Positions 51,960 through 63,546 of a stretch of 64,000 bases of DNA are shown piece after piece. The DNA lies in NCBI GenBank assembly GCA_030295235.1, contig AP026130.1:1054001-1118000 (forward strand), given 5' to 3'. The translations under genes and the position numbers were made by a program. Position 1 is the stretch's first letter; each line of letters starts with the position of its first letter. The notes under the pieces were generated by a model. The model was not told the DNA's origin and did no database searches. It worked only from the letters and a program-made list of their open reading frames with translations. Source of the stretch: Fistulifera solaris. Its lineage: Eukaryota > Bacillariophyta > Bacillariophyceae > Naviculales > Stauroneidaceae.

Positions 51960-53294
51960 TCAAGGCGTTGCCTTTAGTGCTTTTAGCGTTTCGTGCAGCG
52001 GAGGTGTAAGAAACAAAAGATGGTCACCGTGGGGTCTCGTCTCCACAATGCCTTTATAAGCCGTTCGGGGAATCATCGCCTTTTCATCGTCCATTAACTT
52101 CAAAGCCCGCGCTAGCCGTTGATATTCTTGGAAGTTTCGGTATTCAATACGAGTGTCGCGTTGTTTAACGCTTTGAAGAGCTTGATCAATTGAAGTCTCA
52201 AGTTGAGCTGCTTGTATCAGTGCTGCATAATTTGCATTATAACGCGGTAATTCGAGATTTTTCATCAGTTCATCGCTGGTATGCCTCCAATTTACGGGTG
52301 TTCGGTCTAAAAGAACATTACTCAGTCGAGACCCAAATTGATTCATACTGGCTCCTCCCTTGACCCCGAAGTGAAAAGTGCGACTGATTTCCGGTCGCAG
52401 AATGTGTCTACTTTGTCGCTGCGCCGGCTCTCGCAACCAATCATCCCAATAGCCCTGCGGCCACTTGTGTTGGAGTTCCTCCTCCCACAATTTGCGTGTC
52501 ATCATCCAACCCAAACCCGGAAAGAAATCGGACCGCAACACACGATCCGGTTTCAATACTTTTCCTTCGAAGCCATTGTCATTGAACGCCGAAACCGCCA
52601 GCAACGTAAAATCTTTATCTAAAATAGGGGCCATCGCCGCAAAATACTCAAAGAAATCCTCGGCCGTGTGCAAGTCTTCTTCGAGAATGATGACTCGTTG
52701 TGGCAAAACACTCTTTCCCGGCGCTTGCGCTTGATTGCTGAATACTTGCGTGAGACCCCACCCGTAATGCACCGCCAATTCGATGTAAGGCTTGCCCCGA
52801 ATACTGTTATGATGCTGTAGATGGACTACAGGAATACCAATCTCGGCAAATTGTTTCGTGAAATTTTGTATGACATGGATGACGGCGGGGTCATTGCCAT
52901 CTTGGGAAAGCACAATCGGACAGCCAATACTGCAATCACGGGGAATATTCTTGAGTATATCTGACAGGGTGTCTCTTAGATAATTGTCGCGTTGATAAGT
53001 GAAGATGATCAAGGGTGATTCATAAGGCAACAAATAATTCTTGCGTGGACTTTGAGTTGCATTGCTAGGCAACCCATGCCCTTCTCGGTAGGCGTGAACA
53101 AAATCAAATACAGTGTTCACGCTGCTGTCATGTGGAAAGAAACGATATGAAAAATAACCGTGATAAAACAATGTTCCCACGAGAACAAAGACCCATCCCC
53201 ACGCAAGTAATAATAACAACACGATGGCCAATCGTTCACAGGCAAACGACGACGATGTGTGACTTCGTTTGACCCTCCTTGTCAGTCGCACCAT
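51960..53294 (-). CDS. MGAT1: N-acetylglucosaminyltransferase I (GT13)
   Basis: 444 aa, intact. Type II topology: basic N-terminus, anchor (ERLAIVLLLLLAWGWVFVLV), stem, then the GT13 catalytic domain with PLIIFTYQRDNYLRDTLSDI, IVLSQDGND, RVIILEEDLHTAEDFFEY (EED, the metal/UDP-GlcNAc site), LAVSAFNDNG, SDFFPGLGWMMTRKLW, YWDDWLREP, ILRPEISRTFHFG and GGASMNQFG. The enzyme adds the first GlcNAc to Man5GlcNAc2 in the medial Golgi, starting hybrid and complex N-glycan synthesis. A functional GnT-I has been reported in Phaeodactylum. The anchor and all motifs are complete. Confidence 0.93.
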   Translation of the reverse strand: MVRLTRRVKRSHTSSSFACERLAIVLLLLLAWGWVFVLVGTLFYHGYFSYRFFPHDSSVNTVFDFVHAYREGHGLPSNATQSPRKNYLLPYESPLIIFTYQRDNYLRDTLSDILKNIPRDCSIGCPIVLSQDGNDPAVIHVIQNFTKQFAEIGIPVVHLQHHNSIRGKPYIELAVHYGWGLTQVFSNQAQAPGKSVLPQRVIILEEDLHTAEDFFEYFAAMAPILDKDFTLLAVSAFNDNGFEGKVLKPDRVLRSDFFPGLGWMMTRKLWEEELQHKWPQGYWDDWLREPAQRQSRHILRPEISRTFHFGVKGGASMNQFGSRLSNVLLDRTPVNWRHTSDELMKNLELPRYNANYAALIQAAQLETSIDQALQSVKQRDTRIEYRNFQEYQRLARALKLMDDEKAMIPRTAYKGIVETRPHGDHLLFLTPPLHETLKALKATP

Positions 53295-54552
53295 CTCCCG
53301 TAGTGCTTTTTGTCTCTTCTATAGTCAAGTCAACGAAGATACTGAGAAAAAAAGTTATCAGAAGGATGTAAAGGGTGTCATTGATGTGTGATGTGCAATG
53401 TGCAATGTGACGCTATTATTTGTCACGTGAATGTCGTGACAATGTGACCTCATGACTGAATCAAAAAAAGCAGTCGTGCAAAAAGTTTTTTTCTCTTTGG
53501 CCTACAGTAAAAGCGGAAATAAATATTTATAAACCTTTTCGACGTAATGACCGAGGTTTGTACTACAATTGCTGCTGTTATGAGATACGAACATAGTCGA
53601 GAGACAAATGCATGGTACGACATGAGGGAGGCAACTGAGATTCAAGAGCAATCTAGCGTTTAGAGATATTGGTTCATGACTGAAATGTAGTCTTGTAAAT
53701 ATTTGTTACACTCTGGACCTATAGTAAATTTTGAACAACGACTACAAGGATCTTAGAAGTAAAGAATCGAGGGGTGCATCACAAATGCTGCTAAAGGTAA
53801 TTGGAACATATTAAAGAGACGAATGAAAGCCGTCTAATTAGCAAAGAAACGAAGGCCCGACGACAGTCGCGCCGAAAAAGAGTAAAAAATGGCTAGAATC
53901 AAGAGTAAAAAATGGCTAGAATCAATAATTCTGATTTGTGGGTGCCGCGATAATCACAACCCTCATTGTTGTAATGCACTTTCTATTTTTTTATTGAAGA
54001 GGAGTAAAACAATGATTTACAGGGACTTAGACGTCAGGATTAATAATCGTGGCCTCATCAAAGTCACTCTACTAGCCGTCGTTGACTACATCTTGCATCA
54101 AGGTGCAGGTTAAATCGACCGTTGGGTCGACGAGATTTTCGCGCACATCCAACTGCAAGTTGCGCGCTCGGATGTCTTGGAGAGACTTCTATACACAATA
54201 TCCAATAGTATTAAGAACCGGTCACTTTTGTTTCTCGGCTTCCTATTGGCTGGGACAGAAAAACACGAGTACGATTTCTGATTTGTCGATACAAAAGTGT
54301 ACTATAGTTTTCGTCGGCGTAAAAAGGTACAATAAACCTTAGCAGCAGCGACTGCGATCGAGCACTCTAGCATCGGGTCGTTTTTGTTGCAAAGCAGAGA
54401 AAGAGATGGGTTATTGCGTTGGATGAATGCCTAAACTGATTATTCTTTCATTTGTTCTCGAATCCTTGAAACGTTGTTACGTCCTTCTCTCTTCCTCCTG
54501 TATATATACTATCAAAGCAGTCATTATAATTGATTCATTTTAATTCAACGAC
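53295..54552. other. Gene-poor stretch with short repeats
   Basis: Contains two members of the palindrome family (CTCATGACTGAATC...GCAGTCGTG at about 53448-53480, and TTCATGACTGAAATGTAGTC at about 53673), a TGTGCAATGTGCAATGTGACG run near 53393, and a perfect 23-bp direct repeat (AGAGTAAAAAATGGCTAGAA) at 53880-53925. No gene recognised. The ZIP gene promoter should be at the right end. Confidence 0.5.
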
Positions 54553-55699
54553 ATGACAATAGCCAACGAAGAGAACGTCGGATTGGCGTTCGGTTTGGTA
54601 ATAGGAGCAGGCTTGGCGACCGCGTTGGGCGCCTCGGTAGTCTTTGTTCCGTCTTTGATTCATCTGGCGAGTCGGCGCACACTAGCGGGGGCTTTGGGAT
54701 TTTCGGCGGGGGTTATGACCTATGTTAGTTTTGTGGAAATTTTCAATAAAAGTAAAACCTCCTTTCAGGATTCTGGATTGGAAGAAGAAAAAGGCGTATG
54801 CGTATGCTACGGTTTGCTTCTTTGGAGGAGTCGCTTTTATGGTGGTAAGTCTTTTCAGTGCAGGTGAAAGATTGTGATCCTTTGCATCGTCTCACGCATT
54901 TTTCTTCAAGGCGTTGAATCACTTGGTGACTGCTTTATTAGGAGGACATCATCACCATAGTCATGATGATCCTATCGGTAGAGACACAAGAAATGAAAGT
55001 CGCGATTCATCTGCTGACGGAGGAGCAGCGCATACTGAACCAGTTGTAGAAGTACCTCGTCCTTGTCCTTGTTGTTCCGAGGATCCGGTTGCTGATTTAC
55101 AAACGATTCAACACATGGCGGCCGAAATGGAACATGCCGAACATTCCGACACGCACAGTAGTCAAAATGCGCACTCACACGACGAAGAAGAAGATCATGC
55201 GGTGGAAAATACACCGCACGTGAGAAAAAGAAGAAGACGCAAAGCATCTGATGCTTATGAGTGTCAATACAGCAATAGCGATTGGACTTCATAATTTTCC
55301 AGAAGGTCTAGCGACATTTGTGGCGACTCTCAATGATCCGGGTGTCGGACTTGTTCTCGCCGTAGCCATTGCTATTCACAACATTCCTGAAGGATTGTGC
55401 GTCGCGATGCCCATTTATTATGCTACCGGCAACCGATGGAAAGCCTTTGGTTGGGCTTTGTTTTCAGGACTGGCGGAGCCCGTCGCGGCTCTGCTGGGCT
55501 GGTTGGTATTGGCGAATTCTTTTCCGATCAACTCTATGCTGTCTTGTTCGGTATGGTAGCGGGTATGATGGTCATTATCAGTGCACGAGAACTATTGCCC
55601 ACAGCGCATCGATACGATCCGGAAGATACGGTGGTCACCTATTCCTTCATGACGGGCATGGCGGTGATTGCACTTTCTTTGGTTTTATTTGTGCTATGA
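54553..55699 (+). CDS. ZIP-family metal ion transporter, three frame breaks
   Basis: Two exons (54553-54844 and 54911-55699, 66-bp intron GTAAGT...TTCAAG). The frame changes at A runs 54788-54792 and 55241-55243 (each one base too long) and at the T run 55520-55523 (one too short); the corrected total, 1080 bases, divides by three, about 359 aa. Expected ZIP features: N-terminal spans ([37 protein letters not shown]), a His-rich loop ([10 protein letters not shown] and HSHDEEEDH), then the metal-site spans [18 protein letters not shown] and [30 protein letters not shown], and [20 protein letters not shown]. The HNFPEG/HNIPEG pair matches the GufA/ZupT-ZIP11 side of the family. Zinc or iron import into the cytosol is inferred. 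Confidence 0.88.
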
Positions 55700-56092
55700 T
55701 CTTGACCTTTTGCGGAACCTCGCTTGTGAGACGTAAAATTTCTCTACTCTGTTTTTGGTCTCCTTGAATGCTGCTCCTTTTTATAAGCTCTTATTATTAC
55801 TTGACGTGTTTATTAGTCGAACTAGAGAGACGGCGATTGTCACTACAGTAATCACGATGTTGCGCAGAAACGATTCCGATTCTATTCTTTGTAAAATATT
55901 GTCAACATTTTGGTCACCAAGTGAATAGCTTGGTGACAATTAGAAAGAATAAAGTGCAGGTGCCATTGAAACACAATTGAAAGCGACATTGGTGTAAAAT
56001 TGGCATTTTTATTTGTTTTGAAGAATGAATAAAGTCCATTAGCGTACAGCGGGGACTGAATCGATCCGCAATTAATAGATATATACACAGGT
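55700..56092. other. Convergent intergenic region, nothing recognised
   Basis: 3' flanks of the ZIP gene and the cyclin gene. No repeats found. Confidence 0.5.
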
Positions 56093-57305
56093 TCAGTTCG
56101 TAACGACACTGCGAGGAGAAATGGAACGAGATACATGTCCCGGAAACTGCTCTTCGTAATACGACCAAAGATGATTGAAAACAGGGAGAATATCGAACTC
56201 ATCGTATCCAGTCCGACGAATGAGTTCTGGTCGCCACTTCGGCTCAACCTGCAAAGCAACCCGAGAGGCCATGATGGCTGCCGCTGCTAGCATCGAAGGG
56301 CGGTACTGTTGAAAGGAATAATCCTGTAAAGCCAGGTTGCAGAAGAACTCGGCGTACCTCTTGAGATATTTAGGAATCTTAGGAATCAACTGGCGCCCCT
56401 GCCATGCGTCATTGACAAAGCAGGCGCCCTTGGCTAGGATGTATCCAACAATGTGCAGGGCCGGAAAGGCGCGCAATTGCCAACCAAGACGCTTCAGAAT
56501 CTCTACTTCGCCATCTCGAAACGCCAACGAATCATAACCCGAATGAGATAACTTTGTGAATCTCAACAGTTCTGGAATATGAGGACAGTGCTCCTCTGCT
56601 TCTTCGTACTTTGCCGCCACCGTGATACATGCTGTAGCAAAGAGCTGCCATAGACTGCGGGGGATATGATCCGATCGGAGAATTTTATCCATGTACAAGA
56701 CACTCACATGAATCGTGGTGTTGTGCAAGCGATAATGTTCTCCCACATCGCTCATCCAGTCTACCAGGAATCTGCGGTAGGTCAGATACGAGGCCGTCGG
56801 ATTATACGAAGAGGGTGAAACAAAGTCACATTCTCGTTCCAGCATATCACGATACAGATCTTCCGTACATACATTCAGCGCTCGATCCACATCCATCTGT
56901 TTCACAAACGTCAAAATAGAATAGAAGATTCGTTAGAAGTTTCTTAGAATGTAACTGATTTATCTTTCAACACTAGTCCATGTAACACAATAGTAGTTGC
57001 AATACGTAATAGACATGGCGCCTTTTCGTGGACAGGAGTAAGACTCACCTCAATACCGTACGCAGGCGATTCCGTGAACTCTTCGGCTGATCTTTTGTGT
57101 ACGCTCTGCAATATATTATGCGAAGCGTTTCTTTCCCATAGCTTGAAATAATAATGAACAAAAGAGAGGGTAAGAATCAGCATTCAGTTGTAATCCATTA
57201 CTCGAATGATTGAAGAGGGTTTCCCTGTATCTTCGTGGCTTGTCGCAAGCGTTCACGTAGCAATGTCCTTACCTGAATTGGTTTAAAGGTGAAGTCACCC
57301 GTCAT
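56093..57305 (-). CDS. Cyclin with N-terminal cyclin box (A/B/J-like)
   Basis: Three exons: 57273-57305, 57049-57141 and 56093-56896. The introns (131 bp GTAAGG...TTCAAG; 152 bp GTGAGT...AACAG) are the longest in this window, and all junctions keep frame, giving 309 aa. The mature start is MTGDFTFKPIQ|LWERNASHNIL, then SPAYGIE|MDVDRAL. The cyclin box reads RRFLVDWMSDVGEHYRLHNT, VLYMDKIL, LFATACITVAAKYEEAEEHC and EILKRLGWQL; a weaker second box follows (YAEFFCNLALQDYSFQQYRP, MLAAAAIMASRVAL). It lacks a clear destruction box. The MRxxLVDW-like motif favours a CDK1/2 partner of the A/B/J type, but the subclass is uncertain. Confidence 0.82.
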
Positions 57306-58407
57306 TCCTCGACTTCTCTCCAAAATATGACGCTGCCTGTTGGATGATGTGGAGTAAACACTAACAGAGTTACAACGATCGATCCAGGAAAGGTGGCGGT
57401 GGCGAACGGGTGATAACTTTCGGAAAGGAAAATTAGATCACAGTCAGTTTCATGGAGGATCCAACGCTATCAGTCTTGGAACGGCGCTGGGAGAAGTTAT
57501 GTCGGCTTTCACCGTCTTTGTAATGAATGAAGAATGGAGGGTTTGTGTGTGCCTTGCGTCGTTGATGCCGTCTTTGGTCTCTGGAATTCCGGACGAGATC
57601 TTGCGTCCGGTACTCGTCCTGGACGGAATCCTTTCCGTTGAAGAAACGTCTTCTACTTTATGTGGGAGCGTCACAACATTTCGCGCTTTCGGCTAACTTG
57701 GTACTTATCACGTGCCGTTGGCTATTTAAATCGAAAACAGCATCTGCCATACACGAAAGTACTTTCCCATGTTTCACAGAAATTTGAAAACAATTCACTA
57801 TACGAGCGAATGTAGGAGGAATGCGTCCGACCGCCGACTGAACGGGAAGTCAGTCCCGACAATCTCTAGGGGAATGAATGAATAATCATCTCTGAACTAT
57901 CTTCGAAAGGTTCTTATCGAAATCATCCATTAACCATGAAATAAAAAAAGTCTCTTGTCATTGTTGCTCTATAGTTTGGCTTGTAGATCTTGTCGGAATC
58001 ATCATTTACGCGTAGCTCTTGGCAAATAATGTTACGAAAATAGCAACGTTGTAAAGCGAATTATCTACTAAACTTGCACGCCAAGATGCACTACTTTTGC
58101 TTGAAAGAACAGAGAAGGCGGGAAAGATGCGGGCCTCAGTATTATGTCTCATTTCACAAGTTGCTCTTTGTCGCGTGGGCGCGTCGAAGCTCGCAGCATT
58201 CGATTCACGGTCGGTGGACGAACACAAACAAAAATGACACGTAAAATGCTTTCTGCGGTGATGGGTCACTTATTGCTGGACAACAAAGTAATGAAAAAGT
58301 AATCTTCGAAAGGTTCTCAATCGCCAGAATTCATCAAACAACTGCTACAGCGTAGTTCATAATCAAAAAATCACAATCGGAACTTTCAACGCATCGATCA
58401 ATTAACA
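57306..58407. other. Gene-poor stretch, nothing firm
   Basis: Overlapping opposite-strand frames at 57450-57696 show no similarity that I recognise. No repeat family member was noticed. Confidence 0.4.
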
Positions 58408-59301
58408 ATGATTCACAAAAGATTCATTCTCGTCGCGCGTTTGGTGATTTTGGTGTTATCGTCGGTGCGATGGTGCGCCGCTTCGTCTAATTTATGGAAA
58501 TTACCTCCGGAAACAATGGCTTGTGTGACGGGAGGCACCAAGGGAATCGGTAGAGCGATTGTAGAAGAGCTGGCTGGGACACACGGCATACAAGTCTTCA
58601 CCTGCGCCCGCAATGATAAGGAGCTCTACCTATGTTTAAAGGAATGGCGACAGGAAGGAATGATCTGCGACGGAATAGTGGCCGATGTCGCGACAAAGAA
58701 AGGGAGGGAAACTCTCATCAAGGGACTGAAGCGGTGGTTGAACGGCAGAGCGTTGGATATTCTGATCAACAACGTCGGCACCAACATTCGCAAGCCGTCG
58801 GTCGAATACACGGAAGACGATTACAACTTTATATGGAACACGAATCACAAATCCATGTACGCTCTCACTTGTGCCTGTCATGAATTATTGAAGCGCCCCA
58901 ATACCCGTGGGGCATTGTCTTGTAGCAGTATTGTGCACATTGGAAGCGTGGCAGGTGTGACGTGTATGAAAAGTGGGACACTGTATGCTGCCACCAAGGC
59001 CGCCATGAATCAATTAACGGGAAACTGGGCATGTGAATGGGGCCTGGACGGAATTCGCGTGAACTGCGTAGCACCTTGGTACATCAACACCGAATTGGCA
59101 CAGCAGGTTCTGAAAGATCCAGCTTATCGGAGGACGGTGATAGAGCGAACACCTTTGGGCCGCGTCGGAGAACCAGAAGAAGTGGCGGCACTTGTGGCTT
59201 TCCTTTGTATGCCCGCGGCAGGTTACATCACAGGACAAGTGATATCGGTGGATGGCGGTTTTACACGCAATGGATTCTACGATAGCTTTTACCGATCTTA
59301 G
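58408..59301 (+). CDS. Short-chain dehydrogenase/reductase, tropinone reductase-like, with signal peptide
   Basis: 297 aa, intact. An N-terminal hydrophobic segment ([21 protein letters not shown]) looks like a signal peptide or anchor. The SDR core is complete: [18 protein letters not shown] (NAD(P) loop TGGxxGIG), [13 protein letters not shown] (NNxG), [10 protein letters not shown] (catalytic Ser), [11 protein letters not shown] (YxxxK), [13 protein letters not shown] and GQVISVDGG. Best resemblance is to tropinone reductase-like SDRs, which in algae act on unknown small ketones or alcohols; NADPH preference is suggested by CARN after beta-2. ER or plastid entry is inferred. Confidence 0.88.
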   Translation: MIHKRFILVARLVILVLSSVRWCAASSNLWKLPPETMACVTGGTKGIGRAIVEELAGTHGIQVFTCARNDKELYLCLKEWRQEGMICDGIVADVATKKGRETLIKGLKRWLNGRALDILINNVGTNIRKPSVEYTEDDYNFIWNTNHKSMYALTCACHELLKRPNTRGALSCSSIVHIGSVAGVTCMKSGTLYAATKAAMNQLTGNWACEWGLDGIRVNCVAPWYINTELAQQVLKDPAYRRTVIERTPLGRVGEPEEVAALVAFLCMPAAGYITGQVISVDGGFTRNGFYDSFYRS

Positions 59302-59364
59302 TATGTAGATACTTTAACCCATTTCTTCTCTCCAGCTACAAATCTGTTTGCCGTAAACCAATAA

Positions 59365-59964
59365 TTAGAGACGCCGCCTACCGACAAGATATCCTACCGC
59401 AAAGCTAGTGACTAGAGCAAGTAAGATAGTACATGCACCAGCGACGGGTAATCCTAGTGGCAAGACGATATCTTTCGTGTGAGGGTTAGGTGATTCGGAA
59501 ACTTTGTAATGTAGAAGTCGCCCTCCCTGGCTCCCCCTTAAATGATGTTTCAACAATCTTTCGATACGGTTTATAGAACCATGCATGAAAGGGCCCGTCC
59601 CACCACTCCGCCAGTACAGTATCTTCGAGAAAATGAAACACATGCGGAACAAATGGAGGGATGCGAATGTACTGGTTTTCCCTATAAATTTGTTTCCTTG
59701 TTGAGCCATCTTTTCCAAACACCAGACCTCCACTGCACCAGAAAAGACAAAATCGTGTTGATAATCTTTATGGATATCACCTGACCGCATGACCCCGGAT
59801 TTCGTATGCAGGAGGTTAAGGCGTCGGCCTCCGATTTTGAAGTTATGAATTTCACCTCGTTCGTCTACATAGACAGAGGGTGTCGCCACCGCCGCATTTA
59901 CACGAGCAGAAGCTTCATGCACTTCATCTAATAGCAATATTTTCTCTCTTCCGACCCAGTCCAT
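59365..59964 (-). CDS. Tail-anchored cupin-like protein, two frame breaks
   Basis: 199 aa. The frame leaves and returns: one A is missing at 59711-59714, and the C run at 59533-59537 is one too long, so the net length (600 bases) is unchanged. The corrected order is LNLLHTKSGVMRSGDIHKDY, HDFVFSGAVEVWCLEKDGST, YIRIPPFVPHVFHFLEDTVL, AEWWDGPFHAWFYKPY, which fits a small double-stranded beta-helix (cupin) fold with HPVFHF-like metal-side residues. The C-terminus is one membrane segment (PLGLPVAGACTILLALVTSF) followed by GRRRL. The start at 59964 (MDWVGREKI) is preferred because an upstream in-frame ATG (60012) lies inside the tandem array. Function unknown. Confidence 0.65.
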   Translation of the reverse strand: MDWVGREKILLLDEVHEASARVNAAVATPSVYVDERGEIHNFKIGGRRLNLLHTKSGVMRSGDIHKDYQHDFVFSGAVEVWCLEKMAQQGNKFIGKTSTFASLHLFRMCFIFSKILYWRSGGTGPFMHGSINRIERLLKHHLRGSQGGRLLHYKVSESPNPHTKDIVLPLGLPVAGACTILLALVTSFAVGYLVGRRRL

Positions 59965-59967
59965 TGC

Positions 59968-62017
59968 AAAAAATGCTTGTTGGGCAACGTCTTGTTGGCA
60001 TTGGGGTCCCAAAAGACGCGAAAAACGGTGTGATCGAAACTACACAATATCCGGGTATCCCCTCTGTCGATAAATTTCCTACGAGAGCTACGTAAAACTT
60101 CGTAGACATTCGAAGTGTTGCATCACTCGTTCGATCGACATTTTGTTTTCAAATCGATGTCCATAATTGCTTCCTGATACGAATCCAATACGGGGGACAA
60201 GGAAACGTTGGCATCTGTGCACTTTAGATGCATGAATTCATGACGGAGAAAAACACAATATCCGGGTACCCCTGCAGAGATAAATTTCCTATGGCGGCTA
60301 CGTAAACTACGCGTAGACATTCGAAGCGCTTTTTCTTTCTACTGTTCCATGTTTCATTGTCCTTTCAAGGTCGATTATTGTTTCATGGCACGCATAAGCG
60401 ATGTTTGGCAACGTCTTGTTGGCATTGGTGTCTAAAGACGCGAAAAATGGTGTGATCGAAACTACACAATATCCGGGTTTTCCCTCTGTCGATAAATTTC
60501 CCCACGAGAGCTACGTGAAACTTCGTAGACATTCGAAGTGTTGCATCACTCGTTCGATCGACATTTTGTTTTCAAATCGATGTCCATAATTGCTTCCGGA
60601 TACGAATCCAATACGGGGGACAAGGAAACGTTGGCATCTGTGCACTTTAGATGCATGAATTCATGACGGAGAAAAACACAATATCCGGGTACCCCTGCAG
60701 AGATAAATTTCCTATGGCGGCTACGTAAACTACGCGTAGACATTCGAAGCGCTTTATCTTTCTACTGTTTCATGTTTCACTGTCCTATCAAGGTCGATTA
60801 TTGTTTCATGGCACGCATAAGCGATGTTTGGCAACGTCTTGTTGGCATTGGTGTCCAAAGACGCGAAAAATGGTGTGATCGAAACTACACAATATCCGGG
60901 TTTTCCCTCTGTCGATAAATTTCCCCACGAGAGCTACGTGAAACTTCGTAGACATTCGAAGTGTTGCATCACTCGTTCGATCGACATTTTGTTTTCAAAT
61001 CGATGTCCATAATTGCTTCCTGATACGAATCCAATACGGGGGACAAGGAAACGTTGGCATCTGTGCACTTTAGATGCATGAATTGAATGACGGAGAAAAA
61101 CACAATATCCGGGTACCCCTGCAGAGATAAATTTCCTATGGCGGCTACGTAAACTACGCGTAGACATTCGAAGCGCTTTATCTTTCTACTGTTTCATGTT
61201 TCACTGTCCTATCAAGGTCGATTATTGTTTCATGGCACGCATAAGCGATGTTTGGCAACGTCTTGTTGGCATTGGTGTCCAAAGACGCGAAAAATGGTGT
61301 GATCGAAACTACACAATATCCGGGTATCCCCTCTGTCGATAAATTTCCCCACGAGAGCTACGTGAAACTTCGTAGACATTCGAAGTGTTGCATCACTCGT
61401 TCGATCGACATTTTGTTTTCAAATCGATGTCCATAATTGCTTCCTGATACGAATCCAATACGGGGGACAAGGAAACGTTGGCATCTGTGCACTTTAGATG
61501 CATGAATTGAATGACGGAGAAAAACACAATATCCGGGTACCCCTGCAGAGATAAATTTCCTATGGCGGCTACGTAAACTACGCGTAGACATTCGAAGCGC
61601 TTTATCTTTCTACTGTTTCATGTTTCACTGTCCTATCAAGGTCGATTATTGTTTCATGGCACGCATAAGCGATGTTTGGCAACGTCTTGTTGGCATTGGT
61701 GTCCAAAGACGCGAAAAATGGTGTGATCGAAACTACACAATATCCGGGTTTTCCCTCTGTCGATAAATTTCCCCACGAGAGCTACGTGAAACTTCGTAGA
61801 CATTCGAAGTGTTGCATCACTCGTTCGATCGACATTTTGTTTTCAAATCGATGTCCATAATTGCTTCCTGATACGAATCCAATACGGGGGACAAGGAAAC
61901 GTTGGCATCTGTGCACTTTAGATGCATGAATTGAATGACGGAGAAAAACACAATATCCGGGTACCCCTGCAGAGATAAATTTCCTATGGCGGCTACGTAA
62001 ACTACGCGTAGACACTG
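59968..62017. repeat. 424-bp tandem array, about 4.8 copies, each with two half-repeats
   Basis: The landmark ATGTTTGGCAACGTCTTG is at 60401, 60824, 61248 and 61672 (spacing 423, 424, 424), with a more diverged first copy from 59968. Each unit contains two related elements: AATATCCGGGT(T/A)(T/C)CCCTCTG...GATAAATTTCC...GAGCTACGT and AATATCCGGGTACCCCTGCA...GATAAATTTCC...GGCTACGTAAACTACG, both ending GTAGACATTCGAAG. Internal copies differ by only a few bases, so the array is recent. Open frames in it are repeated identically with the unit and not called as genes. The array abuts the cupin-like gene's start. Confidence 0.92.
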
Positions 62018-62263
62018 GACGGTTCGTGAAAGATTTTTTTCTGTGTTGATGATTTGATCGATGGTCATCGAAACGCAACGCATCATTCGCTGCAGGGTCA
62101 AACCTATAATCATTAAACCAGACCTTTGAGACAATACATTGGTTTAGAAACGAAATATTAGTTAAAGGTTCACTCTTGATCTATTGGCTTGAAGGTATTA
62201 AGCCAGTAGAGTTCGCTTGCAACTTGCAACAATACATCGAGTCGGGTTTCAATAAAGTCAACA

Positions 62264-63269
62264 ATGTCTGCTTTGGCAAAGAGTCAAAAGGCCAAGGCGG
62301 AAACCTTTGTGCAGCAAGCTGAGGCCACCTTGAACAAGAAAAGCTGGTTCAGCAGCAGTAAAGAGCGCAACCAGGAAGATGCCGCGGAGACGTACTTGCA
62401 AGCGGCAAACGCCTACAAAGTAGGAGGCTGGCAACAAGAAGCCGGAGACATTTATTGCAAGGCGGGAGAAATTTATCGCGATCTGTTGAAAAATCCGAAC
62501 GAAGCTGCTAAGGCTTACAGCAACGCGGGTGAGTAATGATCGGAAGTTTATTTCATTTGTGTGGTCGTGTCTCTAAACATTGCGTATCGAAGGGTCTTGC
62601 TACAAAAAGAGCCACCCGGCGGATGCTGTCTCTGCGTATCAGTCGTCGATTTCCCTCCTCACGGATGCTGGTAGGTTGTCGCAAGCCGCCAAATTGTGCA
62701 AAGAATGTGCGGAACTGTACGAATCGGAAGAAGTTGGAGGGGACGCGAACAAGTCATCTGTAGTTTATGCGATCGAAATGTACGAACAAGCCGCCGAGCT
62801 GTTCACCTTGGAAGATGCGAAAAGCTCCGTCAATCAATGCAACGCTAAAATCGCCGAACTCTGCAGTGCCGCTTTGGACCCTCCCGATTTGCTGCGAGCA
62901 TCCCAGTTATACGAAGACTTAGGTCGTAATTGCTTGGATTCCAATTTGCTCAAGTTCAATGCGAAAGGATACTTTTTGCAGGCGGTTTTGTGCCATCTTG
63001 CGAACAATGATGCCGTTGGCGGCCGTGAAGCGCTGTCCCGATTTGAAGGATTAGACTACACCTTTTCCGACTCGCGTGAGGGAAAGTTTGCCACGCAGTT
63101 GGTGGATTGTGTCGAGGGTATGGATGCCGAAACGCTTGCGACAGCCTGCTTTGAGTATGATCGCATATCCAAACTCGATCCATGGAAGACTTCGATGCTT
63201 GTGAAAGTCAAGCGTAGCATCGAAGGTGACGAGGGTGGCAACGACGAAGATGATTTTGATTTGACTTAA
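62264..63269 (+). CDS. Alpha-SNAP (NSF attachment protein)
   Basis: Two exons, 62264-62528 and 62593-63269, with a 64-bp intron (GTGAGT...GAAG) inside the Gly codon of SNAGSCYKK; 313 aa, intact. The all-helical TPR-like SNAP fold is shown by KAETFVQQAEATL, AETYLQAANAYKVGGWQQEA, IYRDLLKNPNEAAKAYSNAG, AIEMYEQAAELFTLED, LYEDLGRNCLDSNLLKFNAK and the C-terminal DPWKTSMLVKVKRSI with an acidic EDDFDLT end, which stimulates NSF in animals. Role: recruits NSF to SNARE bundles for disassembly, probably including the Qc-SNARE encoded at 18.3 kb. Confidence 0.94.
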
Positions 63270-63546
63270 TGAATTAACCGGCGTTTGAGATTCATTCTAT
63301 AAAAAAGAACATTTTAATAATTGAATATTTATGTGCAAAAAGCTTTTATCGTTTGCGACGTAGGAACGGAGGCAAGCTTCTTACAATTTTCAAATCCCAA
63401 AGACGCCAATTATGGTCAAAGCAGCGTGCCAACTTCGGTGACGACAGTGTTCGAAAGAAACAGCAGGTTATAATTTATGCAAACTATCTAGAATCTTGAA
63501 AACGCAAATCAGCATTGACTACATATTATGATGAAAAGAATTTACT

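Noticed and set aside
60401-61860. Identical 62-77-codon frames repeated every 424 bp on both strands
   Set aside because: They are copied with the array unit and have no recognised domain or start context.
59968-62017. CRISPR-like array
   Set aside because: Units are 424 bp and nearly identical throughout, with no unique spacers, in a eukaryotic genome.
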